Assembly (NCBI GenBank): GCA_020722945.1
Contig: DYJV01000034.1
Location: 1-24,553 of the forward strand
DNA length: 24,553 nucleotides
Source of the DNA: Candidatus Methylomirabilis sp.
Lineage (GTDB): Bacteria > DYJV01
Direction of reading: 5' to 3'
Made by a program: the position numbers and the translations under genes. This document shows, one piece after another, positions 9,057 through 17,031 of the stretch. The notes below the pieces were generated by a model, which worked only from the letters and a program-made list of their open reading frames with translations, ran no database searches and was not told the origin of the DNA. Within the stretch, counting starts at the first letter, position 1. Each line of letters opens with the position of its first letter.

Positions 9057-9098
9057 AGATTGGAGTGGTTTCTGCCCTAAACCACTCCAATCTCCTTT
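9057..9098. terminator. Second, 15-bp perfect hairpin
   Basis: Bases 9057-9071 are the exact reverse complement of 9079-9093, with a 7-nt loop CTGCCCT. CCTTTATT follows on the plus strand. It comes 25 nt after the first hairpin. It may be a back-up terminator or a member of a dispersed repeat family. The rest of 9100-9265 shows no gene or clear structure. Confidence 0.6.
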
Positions 9099-9265
9099 AT
9101 TGAATTCTCATCATTTTTAATACCACAATAAATTAAATTTTAAAATAGAAAATTATCCAAATGAAGCAGATACGAAAAAGTCTTACAGTAAGATATTCAA
9201 AAATACTCCTCTGTTCCTCATTTAGATGGATATATCTATTTTTATTTCTCGAAATAAAACCTTTC

Positions 9266-9295
9266 TTGACAAAATGCTCAAATAAGTTGTAACAA
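9266..9295 (+). promoter_or_regulatory. Candidate hflX promoter
   Basis: A perfect TTGACA (9266-9271) is followed after 18 nt by TAACAA (9290-9295), a weak -10. The predicted start near 9302 would give an untranslated leader of about 30 nt containing AGGAG before the hflX ATG. Confidence 0.4.
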
Positions 9296-9333
9296 AGTTT
9301 GATTCACTATCGTCATCATCTATTAGGAGTTAA

Positions 9334-10995
9334 ATGGGCAAAATAATAGGTAATATAAAATTCCTTGATAAAGAGAGAGAGGATAAACTTCAAAATATTA
9401 TTAAAAGAGGGGTTTCTGCTCAATCATTTTTACCCTTCTCACTTATTAATACTGTATCTAAAATATCGAGAGATATTTATAAGCAGATTGGATTAATAAT
9501 AGACCGTAAGGGTAATATCCAATATATTGTAATAGGCAATGAAAGAGAGATTCTCTGGCCCACCTTGTATCAATTTCATTTGAATAGGAGTAACCTCAGG
9601 GGAGTTATGGCTATTCATACTCACCTTCACAACCATGGGATTGATAATGAAGATTTTACAGATCTTGCCTACCTTAGGCTCGATATGATAGGTGTTATTA
9701 ATGTTTCAGATTCAGGAGAGCCTGCTTTAGTTGAATTTGCTACGATCAAGATAGAGGATGGAAAATTTAAAAGTAAAATTATCTATTCAGGCTCACTTAC
9801 TAATCTTAATATTGATTACAAATCAGAAGTAGAAAACCTTGAATATTCAATAAATCAAAACAAAATTAATCAAAATAATTTTAACAGTAATGAAAAAGTT
9901 TTGTTGGTTAATGCCTCAAAATCTTCAAAATATTTGTTGACAGAAGAGATAGAGGAGTTAAATGAGCTGGCAAAAGCTGCTGATTATCAAGTTGTAGATA
10001 CAGTTATCCAGAGGATTAATAGAGTTGATAGCTCATTTTTGATAGGGAAAGGTAAACTTAAAGAGCTTATAATAAGGAGTATTGAAAAGGGTGCTGACAA
10101 AATTATCTTCTATTCAGATCTTACTCCTGTTCAAGCTAAAAATATTGCATCATTTGTTGATATTGAAGTTATTGATAGGACTACACTTATTCTCAATATA
10201 TTTGCAAAGAGGGCATTTTCAAAAGATGGAAAGCTTAAAGTAGAACTTGCAAAGCTAAAATATCTCTTGCCTCGTGTAGTTGACAAAGCTGAAGCACTTT
10301 CAAGGATACGTGGTGGAATAGGTATAAAGGGACCTGGTGAAAAAATTGCTGATGTTGAAAGGAGAAGGATAAGGGATAGAATTAAAGGTATTGAGAATGA
10401 GCTTAAAAGTTTTGAAAAGATGAGAGAGATCAGAAGACGGAGAAGATTAAGAAATAGTATCCCTTTAGTTTCAATTGTTGGTTATACAAATTCAGGTAAA
10501 TCGACACTTTTAAATACTATTACCAATAGTGAGCTATTTGTCGAAAATCTCTATTTCGCAACACTTGATGCTTTTAGTAGAAGATTTAGGATTAGTCCAA
10601 ATATTGAAATAGTCTTAAATGATACTGTCGGATTTATCAAAAATCTCCCTAAGGATATTCTTGGTGCTTTTAAATCCACATTAGAGGAGTTAAATTATTC
10701 AGATTTGCTTATCCATCTTGTTGATCTATCTGATGAAAATTTTCAATCTTATATTGAGGAGGTTGATAAGATTTTAACAGATATTGGAGCATCTCAAATT
10801 GAGCAGATTCTTGTTTTTAACAAAATAGACAAATTAGATAAAGATATTTATGAAGAGTTGAGTAATAGGCATCAGGGGATTTTTATCTCTGCTAAAGATT
10901 TCAAATCAACCAAGCCTCTTATAGATTATTTGAATTACTTTTTTACCCATAAAGCAAAGGATGGTAAAGATTTTGGAGCAAGCAGTTTTTATTGA
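9334..10995 (+). CDS. hflX: Ribosome-associated GTPase HflX with long N-terminal extension
   Basis: HflX binds stalled or hibernating 70S/50S ribosomes and splits subunits with GTP hydrolysis. At 553 residues this is over 100 longer than common HflX. The HflX core starts near 188: N-terminal domain (ASKSSKYLLTEEIEELNELAKAADY and IGKGKLKEL), the helical middle domain with GGIGIKGPGE, then the G domain with G1 GYTNSGKST (383-391), G3 DTVGF, G4 NKID and a late SA. After GPGE the usual TxLExDRR is KIADVERR. The first 187 residues are extra. They contain GLIIDRKGNIQYIVIG and AIHTHLHNHGIDNEDFTDLAYLRLD, a layout that recalls JAB/MPN domains (His95, His97, Asp104, Asp107); this is inference. The start is ATG after AGGAG. 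The 3' end overlaps gmhB by 35 nt. Confidence 0.92.
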   Translation: MGKIIGNIKFLDKEREDKLQNIIKRGVSAQSFLPFSLINTVSKISRDIYKQIGLIIDRKGNIQYIVIGNEREILWPTLYQFHLNRSNLRGVMAIHTHLHNHGIDNEDFTDLAYLRLDMIGVINVSDSGEPALVEFATIKIEDGKFKSKIIYSGSLTNLNIDYKSEVENLEYSINQNKINQNNFNSNEKVLLVNASKSSKYLLTEEIEELNELAKAADYQVVDTVIQRINRVDSSFLIGKGKLKELIIRSIEKGADKIIFYSDLTPVQAKNIASFVDIEVIDRTTLILNIFAKRAFSKDGKLKVELAKLKYLLPRVVDKAEALSRIRGGIGIKGPGEKIADVERRRIRDRIKGIENELKSFEKMREIRRRRRLRNSIPLVSIVGYTNSGKSTLLNTITNSELFVENLYFATLDAFSRRFRISPNIEIVLNDTVGFIKNLPKDILGAFKSTLEELNYSDLLIHLVDLSDENFQSYIEEVDKILTDIGASQIEQILVFNKIDKLDKDIYEELSNRHQGIFISAKDFKSTKPLIDYLNYFFTHKAKDGKDFGASSFY

Positions 10996-11503
10996 TAGAG
11001 ATGGGACATTAATTGAAGAGGTTAATTACCTCTCTTCACTTTCACAAGTGAAGATATACCCTTTTTCGTTTGATGCTGTTAAGATTCTTAATGCTTTGGA
11101 TTATAAAGTTATTATTGTAAGTAACCAATCGGGAGTTGGAAGAGGATATTTTACTGAAGATTTTGTGAAAAAGACAAACAGATATATCATTGATGAGTTT
11201 GCAAAAAATGGTGCTCTGATAGATGATTCATTTTTTTGCCCTCATTTACCTTCTGATAATTGTTCTTGTAGGAAACCTAAATCTTTAATGTTTATTAATG
11301 CTAAAAAAATTTATAATATTGATCTAACTAAAAGTTTTATGATTGGTGATAATATTACAGATTCTGAAGCTGCAAAGGGTGTGGGTGCTTTTCCTATACA
11401 TGTGCTTACGGGTCATGGGTATGATAGCCCACCTATAGATGTTGTTGTTACTTCAAATATATATACCGCTTCACTTCTTATCAGGAATATATTCACTAAT
11501 TAA
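10961..11503 (+). CDS. gmhB: D-glycero-D-manno-heptose 1,7-bisphosphate 7-phosphatase
   Basis: This 180-residue HAD-superfamily phosphatase removes the 7-phosphate during synthesis of ADP-heptose for the lipopolysaccharide core. The nucleophile motif is D12-R-D14-G-T, followed by motif II SNQSG (54-58) and motif IV GDNITDSEAA. Between them C93-x-H95-x5-C101-x-C103 is the structural zinc site typical of GmhB and the HisB N-domain. Absence of a fused imidazoleglycerol-phosphate dehydratase favours GmhB, but histidinol-phosphate phosphatase cannot be excluded. The chosen ATG at 10961 has AAAGG directly before it. A TTG at 10973 (start MEQAVFIDRDG) is an alternative that would reduce the overlap with hflX. 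No other heptose gene lies nearby. The last 33 nt overlap the convergent LysR gene. Confidence 0.87.
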   Translation: MVKILEQAVFIDRDGTLIEEVNYLSSLSQVKIYPFSFDAVKILNALDYKVIIVSNQSGVGRGYFTEDFVKKTNRYIIDEFAKNGALIDDSFFCPHLPSDNCSCRKPKSLMFINAKKIYNIDLTKSFMIGDNITDSEAAKGVGAFPIHVLTGHGYDSPPIDVVVTSNIYTASLLIRNIFTN

Positions 11504-12370
11504 AAATTCTTTAAACTTAATAGCTGCTGGTGAAGTGGAGAATTGATTGGAGGTTAGTATAAAAAAATCTCTTCTAATAGGTGTGATATTTTCAATATTT
11601 ACGATTTTGAAAATCTTTTTGTCCAGCTCATCAGCAACGGATATTTTACTCATAAACCCCAATCCCAATCCTGTTTTTAATATTTGCTTTAATCCATTTA
11701 ATGTTGCTACCTGAAGCATAATGTTGGTTTTAGTGAAATCAAAGTTACTTTTCTCTAAATGTTTCTTTACTGAAAAGAGAGTCCCCGAACTATCCTCTCT
11801 TATGACCAATGGGATATTGTAAAGCTCATTAAGAGTTATTTTATCTTTAAAATTTTTGTTACTATTTATTAGAACTATCTCATCTGAAAAAAATTTTTGA
11901 AAGTTAAGATTTTTGGAGTCTGTTTTTGAGCCAACAAAACCTATATCTATAAGCCCTTTTTCAATGTCATCAATTATTTTGAAAGTATCTTTTATTGTAA
12001 ATTTTATACTTATCTCTGGAAAATTTCTCTTATAATTTGAAATTATGCTCGGTAGGATATACTCTCCAGGTAGAGTGCTTGTGCCTATTGTAAGCTCCCC
12101 CGATTTGAGACCTTTGTAATCGTTAATCAGAGAATCTATCAGAGAGACTTGATTTATTACCTTTTTTGCCTGATGATAAAAAATCTCACCTGCTTTTGTA
12201 AGGGAGAACTTTTTGGTGGATCTATTGATAAGGTCGATGTTGAAATGTTTCTCTAATTGGGTGATTTGTGAACTTATGCTGGGCTGTGTGACGAAAAAAT
12301 CTTCTGCTGTTTTGGTAAAACTTTTATTTTCAACTAATTTGCAATAAATTTGTATCCATTTTAGAAGCAT
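11471..12370 (-). CDS. LysR-family transcriptional regulator
   Basis: This 299-residue protein has the standard LysR layout. The N-terminal winged helix-turn-helix covers residues about 1-60 (KSFTKTAEDFFVTQPSISSQITQLEKHFNIDLINRS), followed by the linker helix. A periplasmic-binding-protein-like effector domain spans about 90-290, starting ELTIGTSTLPGEYILPSII. The overall sequence is nearest in feel to the CysB/CysL-type group, but the effector cannot be told. The start ATG has AAAAGGGG 6 nt upstream. There is no divergent partner close by: a 309-nt gap leads to the hydrolase gene on the other side. A 20-bp palindrome lies downstream of its -10 box, as expected for autoregulation. The 3' end runs 33 nt into gmhB. 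Confidence 0.92.
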   Translation of the reverse strand: MLLKWIQIYCKLVENKSFTKTAEDFFVTQPSISSQITQLEKHFNIDLINRSTKKFSLTKAGEIFYHQAKKVINQVSLIDSLINDYKGLKSGELTIGTSTLPGEYILPSIISNYKRNFPEISIKFTIKDTFKIIDDIEKGLIDIGFVGSKTDSKNLNFQKFFSDEIVLINSNKNFKDKITLNELYNIPLVIREDSSGTLFSVKKHLEKSNFDFTKTNIMLQVATLNGLKQILKTGLGLGFMSKISVADELDKKIFKIVNIENITPIRRDFFILTSNQFSTSPAAIKFKEFLISEYIPDKK

Positions 12371-12393
12371 TAATAACCCCTTTTAAAGAGTGC

Positions 12394-12441
12394 ATTATTT
12401 TTTAAAAAATAATTAATACATTAAAATATCTAAATAATCAA
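12394..12441 (-). promoter_or_regulatory. LysR gene promoter and palindromic operator candidate
   Basis: On the minus strand TTGATT (12441-12436), a 17-nt spacer and TATTAA (12418-12413) form a plausible promoter. Immediately downstream, 12394-12413 is a perfect 20-bp palindrome, ATTATTTTTTAAAAAATAAT. It covers the likely transcription start and could be an autoregulatory site. Because it is pure A/T in an AT-rich genome, chance cannot be excluded. Confidence 0.4.
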
Positions 12442-12679
12442 ATAAAATGACGCTTCATAAAATCTAATCTTGGTTTGATCTCTTTCATCTAATTTTAAAA
12501 TTTATCTTTCCGCTTGAAATCTTATTTAAAGTAGAATAATTTCTGAAATAGTTCAAATATTTTAAAATTTGAAAGAGTGAATATCTAAGTTTCTGATTTA
12601 AAATGTTTATATTGATATTTTTTTATCTTTATGGCAGTATTATTCAAAAATCATAATTTTTTACAAGGATCTTATTATT
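12442..12679. other. Gene-free AT-rich spacer before the hydrolase gene
   Basis: Together with 12371-12441 this forms a 309-nt gap. It holds one short dyad, TTCAAAT (12552-12558) with ATTTGAA (12567-12573), and a TATTAT box upstream of the hydrolase gene with no convincing -35 at normal spacing. No RNA gene or further coding sequence is seen. Confidence 0.35.
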
Positions 12680-13147
12680 ATGAAAATTATTTTTATACAT
12701 GGTCTTGAAAGTTCAGGTTCAGGGTATAAAGGGAGATTTCTTAGAAAAATTTTTCCAGATATATTAACTCCTGATTTTAATGGGACGCTTGACGAGAGGA
12801 TGTCTCTTCTTAACAATCTATTAGATAGTGCTGAAGATGTTTTTATAATAGGCTCAAGTTTTGGTGGAGTGATGGGCACACTCTTTGCATTATCAAAAGA
12901 TAATAGTATAAAAAAGCTCCTCCTCTTTGCTCCTGCATTAAATTATTTCCCTGAGCTATTTGATGGTAAAGTTGTAGATACACCGACTACTATTTATCAG
13001 GGGAGAAGAGATGAAGTTGTTCCTATTAAAGATGTTAGAACTATATCGGAGAGATTATTCAGTAATCTTACATTTAATGAAGTTGACGATGACCATCTGC
13101 TTCATAATACTTTTAACTTTATTAATTGGGTAGATTTTTATGAATAA
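12680..13147 (+). CDS. YqiA/UPF0227-like alpha/beta hydrolase (esterase)
   Basis: This is a small 155-residue single-domain alpha/beta hydrolase. It begins with the beta strand and oxyanion loop IFIHGLESSG (4-13). It carries the nucleophile elbow G-S-S60-F-G-G, a catalytic acid at D111 in GRRDEVVP, and a histidine at H139 in DDDHLLH (H142 is the alternative). This size and the HGLxSSG opening match the YqiA/UPF0227 esterase group, whose natural substrate is unknown. A cap domain is absent, so the pocket should be open. The start ATG is preceded by AAGGAT. Its last 8 nt overlap the start of the diguanylate cyclase gene, so the two are probably translated in a coupled way. A direct functional tie to c-di-GMP is not evident. 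Confidence 0.85.
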   Translation: MKIIFIHGLESSGSGYKGRFLRKIFPDILTPDFNGTLDERMSLLNNLLDSAEDVFIIGSSFGGVMGTLFALSKDNSIKKLLLFAPALNYFPELFDGKVVDTPTTIYQGRRDEVVPIKDVRTISERLFSNLTFNEVDDDHLLHNTFNFINWVDFYE

Positions 13148-15158
13148 ATTTGAAGATTTGATAAAAGCTAAGATACTGATATTTTCCTTTCTCTTTGCCG
13201 TAATATTTTTTATTATCCTGATATATTTCAGCATCAAAAATTATCATCTTATATCTGACCAAATTTACTCCACTATAAACAATTACTACAAAAACAAAAT
13301 ATCTTCAGGCAGCAAAGAGAGGATTGACTTTATTCTCAAGGAGATTGACCATAATCAGAAAAATATCAATATCTTTGCACAAAAAGAGCTTGAAGATCGA
13401 GTCAACGAGATTGTCAAAATATCTTCTAATATATACAATAATCTGCAAGGTAGAGCTTCCAAAGAGGAGATCAAAAAAATTATCTTTGAAATAATTGCTG
13501 ATATTAATACTGATAAAGACAACTATATTTTTGTCATAGATTCAAGTGGTATTATCCAATATCATCCTACCTTAATTAAGGGGACAAATAGTTACGATTT
13601 TAAAGATATAAAAGGGAAGTCTTTTGTCCATGAGATAATTGAAAAATCTAAAAAAAGTGGTCAAGGTTTTGTAGAATACTATTGGTATAAGCTTAATAGT
13701 CCTGACAAAAAGGAGTTAAAACTTATATTTTCAAAAATTTATGCCCCACTTGATATCATAATATGCAAAGGATACTACTACTCTGACATCCTTGATACTT
13801 TAAACAAGAAAATAGTAAACATTGTTAATAGCTCACCATACTTTAATTCTAATCATGTAACTACAAGTATTTATAGTGTAAAGAGTGAAGGTAAGATAGA
13901 GCTACTTACTGATACTAATATTGATTTTGTTACAGATTCAGTGCTACAAAATTTAGAAAATCTTGACAATATTCCTATTTTAAGATTTGACACAAAGGAT
14001 AACAGCCTTATTACATTTTATAATATTAAATTTTTAAAATGGGTTGTAGTTGTAAAGGATAAAAATTCTTTCTTTTCTGTTGTAGAAGCTGAACGGAGTA
14101 AAATTATTAATTTTTTCTATAACAACAATAACAAATTTTTTATTTTAATTTTTATAATCTTTCTTATTTTTGGGTTTATAGGTTACTATTTTACAAATAT
14201 TACTGTTAAAAATATAAAATATTTCAGAGAGAGCCTCGAGCAGAAAGAGAAATTTCATCGCAAATTGATTAATACACTACCAATTCCAATATTTATAAAG
14301 CGTCTTAGTGGAGATTATATTGATTGTAATGATGAATTTTCCAAATTTTTTGGTATGCAGATAGATGATTTAAAAAAATATAAAGAGGAAGGGACTTTAA
14401 ATGAGATTGATATTCTTACTAAAATAATTCAAGCTGACATATTATTAGACAAGATTAATATTACAGATGGACTTATAAAAGTAACAGAGCTCGAAATGTC
14501 TAATGTAGACGGTGAGCTTAAAGATATAATTTTATACAAATCTTACTATCAAGGTGTTAAAGGTGAAACCGAAGGTATAATAGGTGTTATGTTTGATATT
14601 ACAAAACAGAAAGAGCTTGAAAAGAGTCTCACCCTACTTTCATACAATGATCCCCTTACAAATATTTTTAACAAAAGGTATTTTGATAAATTTATAAAAT
14701 CTGAATTTGATAAATTTAAGAGATACAATATTCCATTTTCTCTGATATCTTTTGATATCGATAAATTTAAAAATATCAATGATAATTATGGTCATCCTTT
14801 TGGTGACATTATATTAAAAGAGCTTACATCAGTTATTCTTCAAAATATAAGAGTTACTGATGTCTTAGCAAGGGTTGGTGGAGAGGAGTTTGCAATAATT
14901 GTATCAAATCCCGATTTTAATGAAGTTCTTCTTTTTGCTGAAAAGTTGAGAAGAGAAGTTGAAGAGCACAATTTTTGCAATAATTTTAAAATTACTATAA
15001 GTTTAGGTGTTACAAAGATAATAGAGTCTGATACAGTAGATACTCTAATAAAAAGGGTTGATGAAGCTCTCTATAATGCTAAAAATATGGGGAGAAATAG
15101 GGTAGAGAGCCTTATTGGCAAAGTGAGTGGGGATGATCAAAGAAGCACTTTTTTATGA
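13140..15158 (+). CDS. Membrane Cache-PAS-GGDEF diguanylate cyclase
   Basis: This 672-residue inner-membrane sensor makes c-di-GMP from two GTP. There is a membrane helix at 11-32, an extracytoplasmic sensory region (33-330) with a Cache fold signature (NYIFVIDSSGIIQYHPTLIKG, then GFVEYYWYKLNSPDKKELKLIFSKIYAPLDIIICKGYY), and a second helix at 333-352. A PAS domain follows (about 372-488), then GGDEF (about 500-660). The active-site motif is the functional variant GGEEF (580-584). The product-inhibition I-site R571-VTD574 is intact at the correct five-residue distance. The Cache ligand is unknown, possibly a small organic acid or similar. The start ATG overlaps the hydrolase gene by 8 nt with only a weak ribosome site. 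The 3' end overlaps the radical SAM gene. Confidence 0.94.
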   Translation: MNKFEDLIKAKILIFSFLFAVIFFIILIYFSIKNYHLISDQIYSTINNYYKNKISSGSKERIDFILKEIDHNQKNINIFAQKELEDRVNEIVKISSNIYNNLQGRASKEEIKKIIFEIIADINTDKDNYIFVIDSSGIIQYHPTLIKGTNSYDFKDIKGKSFVHEIIEKSKKSGQGFVEYYWYKLNSPDKKELKLIFSKIYAPLDIIICKGYYYSDILDTLNKKIVNIVNSSPYFNSNHVTTSIYSVKSEGKIELLTDTNIDFVTDSVLQNLENLDNIPILRFDTKDNSLITFYNIKFLKWVVVVKDKNSFFSVVEAERSKIINFFYNNNNKFFILIFIIFLIFGFIGYYFTNITVKNIKYFRESLEQKEKFHRKLINTLPIPIFIKRLSGDYIDCNDEFSKFFGMQIDDLKKYKEEGTLNEIDILTKIIQADILLDKINITDGLIKVTELEMSNVDGELKDIILYKSYYQGVKGETEGIIGVMFDITKQKELEKSLTLLSYNDPLTNIFNKRYFDKFIKSEFDKFKRYNIPFSLISFDIDKFKNINDNYGHPFGDIILKELTSVILQNIRVTDVLARVGGEEFAIIVSNPDFNEVLLFAEKLRREVEEHNFCNNFKITISLGVTKIIESDTVDTLIKRVDEALYNAKNMGRNRVESLIGKVSGDDQRSTFL

Positions 15159-16131
15159 AAATATTAATGATTACATCAGATGCAGATTGTGTGCCCACAA
15201 CTGCAAAATAACTGCTAATCAAAGGGGTATATGTAATGTTCGTGAGAATATAGATAATCATCTACTTTCTTTAAATTATATGAGAATTGTTGCAGAAAAT
15301 ATAGATCCAATCGAAAAAAAACCTTTATACCATTTCCTGCCTTCTACATTCACATACTCAATAGCAGCAGCAGGGTGTAATTTTAGTTGTAAAAATTGTC
15401 AAAATTACTCGATTTCTCAGGTTTCTCAAATATTTGGAACACCCCTTACTGCTTCTGATATAGTCAAACGAACATTAGACAATCATTTACTTTCAATATC
15501 TTATACATACACTGAACCTACTATTTATTACGAAACAGCAAGAGAGATTGGTATATTAGCAAAGGAGAGTGGAGTTAAAAATATATTTGTTAGTAACGGT
15601 TTTATGGGTGAAATTGTAATTGATGACCTCTGTTGTTGGCTTGATGCTGCAAATATTGACTTAAAAAGTTTTAACGATGATTTCTACAAAAAAATATGTA
15701 ATGGGAGATTAAAGCCTGTTTTGGAAAATATAGTTAGATTGAAGGAGAGGGGGATATGGGTTGAGATTACTACTCTGCTTATACCGGAGTTGAATGATTC
15801 TGAAAAGGAGATAAGAAGTATTGCAAAATTTATCAAAAGTGTTGATGAAGATATGCCTTGGCATATAAGTGCTTTCTATCCCACTTATAATATGTCTCTT
15901 GCTCTGCCTACACCTCCTGAAAAGGTAGAGGAAGCAAGAAGTATAGCTCTTAGTGAAGGTTTAAAATTTGTATATAGCGGGAATATCCGTAGCAAGCAAA
16001 GTAGTAATACTTACTGTCCCAACTGTATGTCACTTGTTATTCAACGAGTAGGGTATAGTGTGACACTCAATATAAAAGGGGATAGATGTAGCAATTGTGG
16101 TAAGATATTACCAGGAGTTTTTATAAATTAG
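15133..16131 (+). CDS. amrS: AmmeMemoRadiSam-system radical SAM protein (AmrS-like)
   Basis: This 332-residue radical SAM protein resembles pyruvate-formate-lyase-activating enzymes. The [4Fe-4S]-SAM motif is C82-NFS-C86-KN-C89. An N-terminal cysteine set (CRLCAHNCKITANQRGIC) and a C-terminal zinc-ribbon-like pair (CPNC and CSNCGK) flank the barrel. The sequence PLYHFLP, the YTYTEPTIYYE strand and DAANIDLKSF are typical of the AmmeMemoRadiSam-system protein, whose reaction is still uncertain. The usual partners (MEMO1 and AMMECR1 homologues) are not in this window. ATG 15133 is preferred with GAG 5 nt upstream; an in-frame GTG at 15127 would add two residues. It overlaps the cyclase gene by 26 nt, so it is the third member of a coupled three-gene unit. 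Confidence 0.88.
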   Translation: MIKEALFYENINDYIRCRLCAHNCKITANQRGICNVRENIDNHLLSLNYMRIVAENIDPIEKKPLYHFLPSTFTYSIAAAGCNFSCKNCQNYSISQVSQIFGTPLTASDIVKRTLDNHLLSISYTYTEPTIYYETAREIGILAKESGVKNIFVSNGFMGEIVIDDLCCWLDAANIDLKSFNDDFYKKICNGRLKPVLENIVRLKERGIWVEITTLLIPELNDSEKEIRSIAKFIKSVDEDMPWHISAFYPTYNMSLALPTPPEKVEEARSIALSEGLKFVYSGNIRSKQSSNTYCPNCMSLVIQRVGYSVTLNIKGDRCSNCGKILPGVFIN

Positions 16132-16323
16132 ATAGCAAAGAGTTTAATTATCCAATTTTGAAAGTTGAAAAATTATAGAGCTATCTGTAAATTTTTGATC
16201 CACTTTGTAAAATTTGATGTTGGAGGGGTTATCGATTAAGTGGGTAAAGTTTAAATTATTTTCCTCCACTCAAAATTAGTCCCCAATATCTAATTCTTCC
16301 CCTTTATTGTTATACAATTGACT

Positions 16324-17016
16324 TTACAAAAAATCTTTCATTAGAATTTTTAATTTTTTAAAACAGGTGCTTCTTATCTGTGAGACTCTTGATTCTGTTA
16401 TATCAAGTATAAGTCCTATCTCTGCAAGATTCAGCTCATCATAGTAGTATAGTGATAAAACTAACTGCTCCTGTTCGTCAAGCTTTTTTATGGCTTCTGT
16501 AAGGGCTACCTTTAGATCGTTTTTTACTGTCCATTCAAATGGATCGTAAGGGTTTTTTGATTGTTGCACAAAAGGTTCTATATCTGCAAATGATAACAGC
16601 TGAGACTCAGATACATTCTTAAGAGCTTCAAAAACTTCATCAAGAGTCATTCCGAGCTGCTCTGCTATTTCCTCCTCTGTAGGCTCCCTCATCAGCTCTG
16701 TTGAGAGTTTTTTGACTACATTTTGGACTCTTTTGACATTGTCTCTCATATATCGTGGGAGCCAATCCTCTTTTCGAAGTTCATCTATTATTGAACCCTT
16801 TATTCTATACTCAGCATAAGTTTCAAACTTGTTGTTTTTTAGGGGATCAAATTTCTGAGCAGCATCTATTAATCCTAAAACTCCGATTTGTACCAGATCC
16901 TCTATCTCAAGATTACTACCTGCATTTGCAAATTTTCTGAAAAAATTATATGCAATCTGCTTTACCTTAGGTAGCATTGAATTTATCAGTTCGTCTCTAT
17001 TAACATAAGGGTTCAC
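16324..17016 (-). CDS. fliA: Flagellar sigma factor FliA (sigma-28)
   Basis: This 230-residue alternative sigma factor directs RNA polymerase to late flagellar and chemotaxis promoters. Region 2 is seen in LEIEDLVQIGVLGLIDAAQKFDP and FETYAEYRIKGSIIDELRKEDWLPR, a strong FliA/WhiG signature. Region 3 follows (REPTEEEIAEQLGMTLDEV). Region 4 has the helix-turn-helix LNLAEIGLILDITESRVSQIRS near the end. FlgM normally holds it inactive until the hook is finished, but flgM is not in the window. The start is a GTG with AGAGG about 7 nt upstream, lying 15 nt after the flhG stop. It is last in the flhA-flhF-flhG-fliA run. No recognisable sigma-28 promoter precedes it. Confidence 0.95.
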   Translation of the reverse strand: MNPYVNRDELINSMLPKVKQIAYNFFRKFANAGSNLEIEDLVQIGVLGLIDAAQKFDPLKNNKFETYAEYRIKGSIIDELRKEDWLPRYMRDNVKRVQNVVKKLSTELMREPTEEEIAEQLGMTLDEVFEALKNVSESQLLSFADIEPFVQQSKNPYDPFEWTVKNDLKVALTEAIKKLDEQEQLVLSLYYYDELNLAEIGLILDITESRVSQIRSTCFKKLKILMKDFL

Positions 17017-17031
17017 TAATAGCCTCTAAAA

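Noticed and set aside
16132-16323. Terminator between amrS and fliA
   Set aside because: TGGAGG/CCTCCA (16221-16226 with 16263-16268) and AGTGG/CCACT pairs exist, but loops are long and no T run follows, so no terminator is called.
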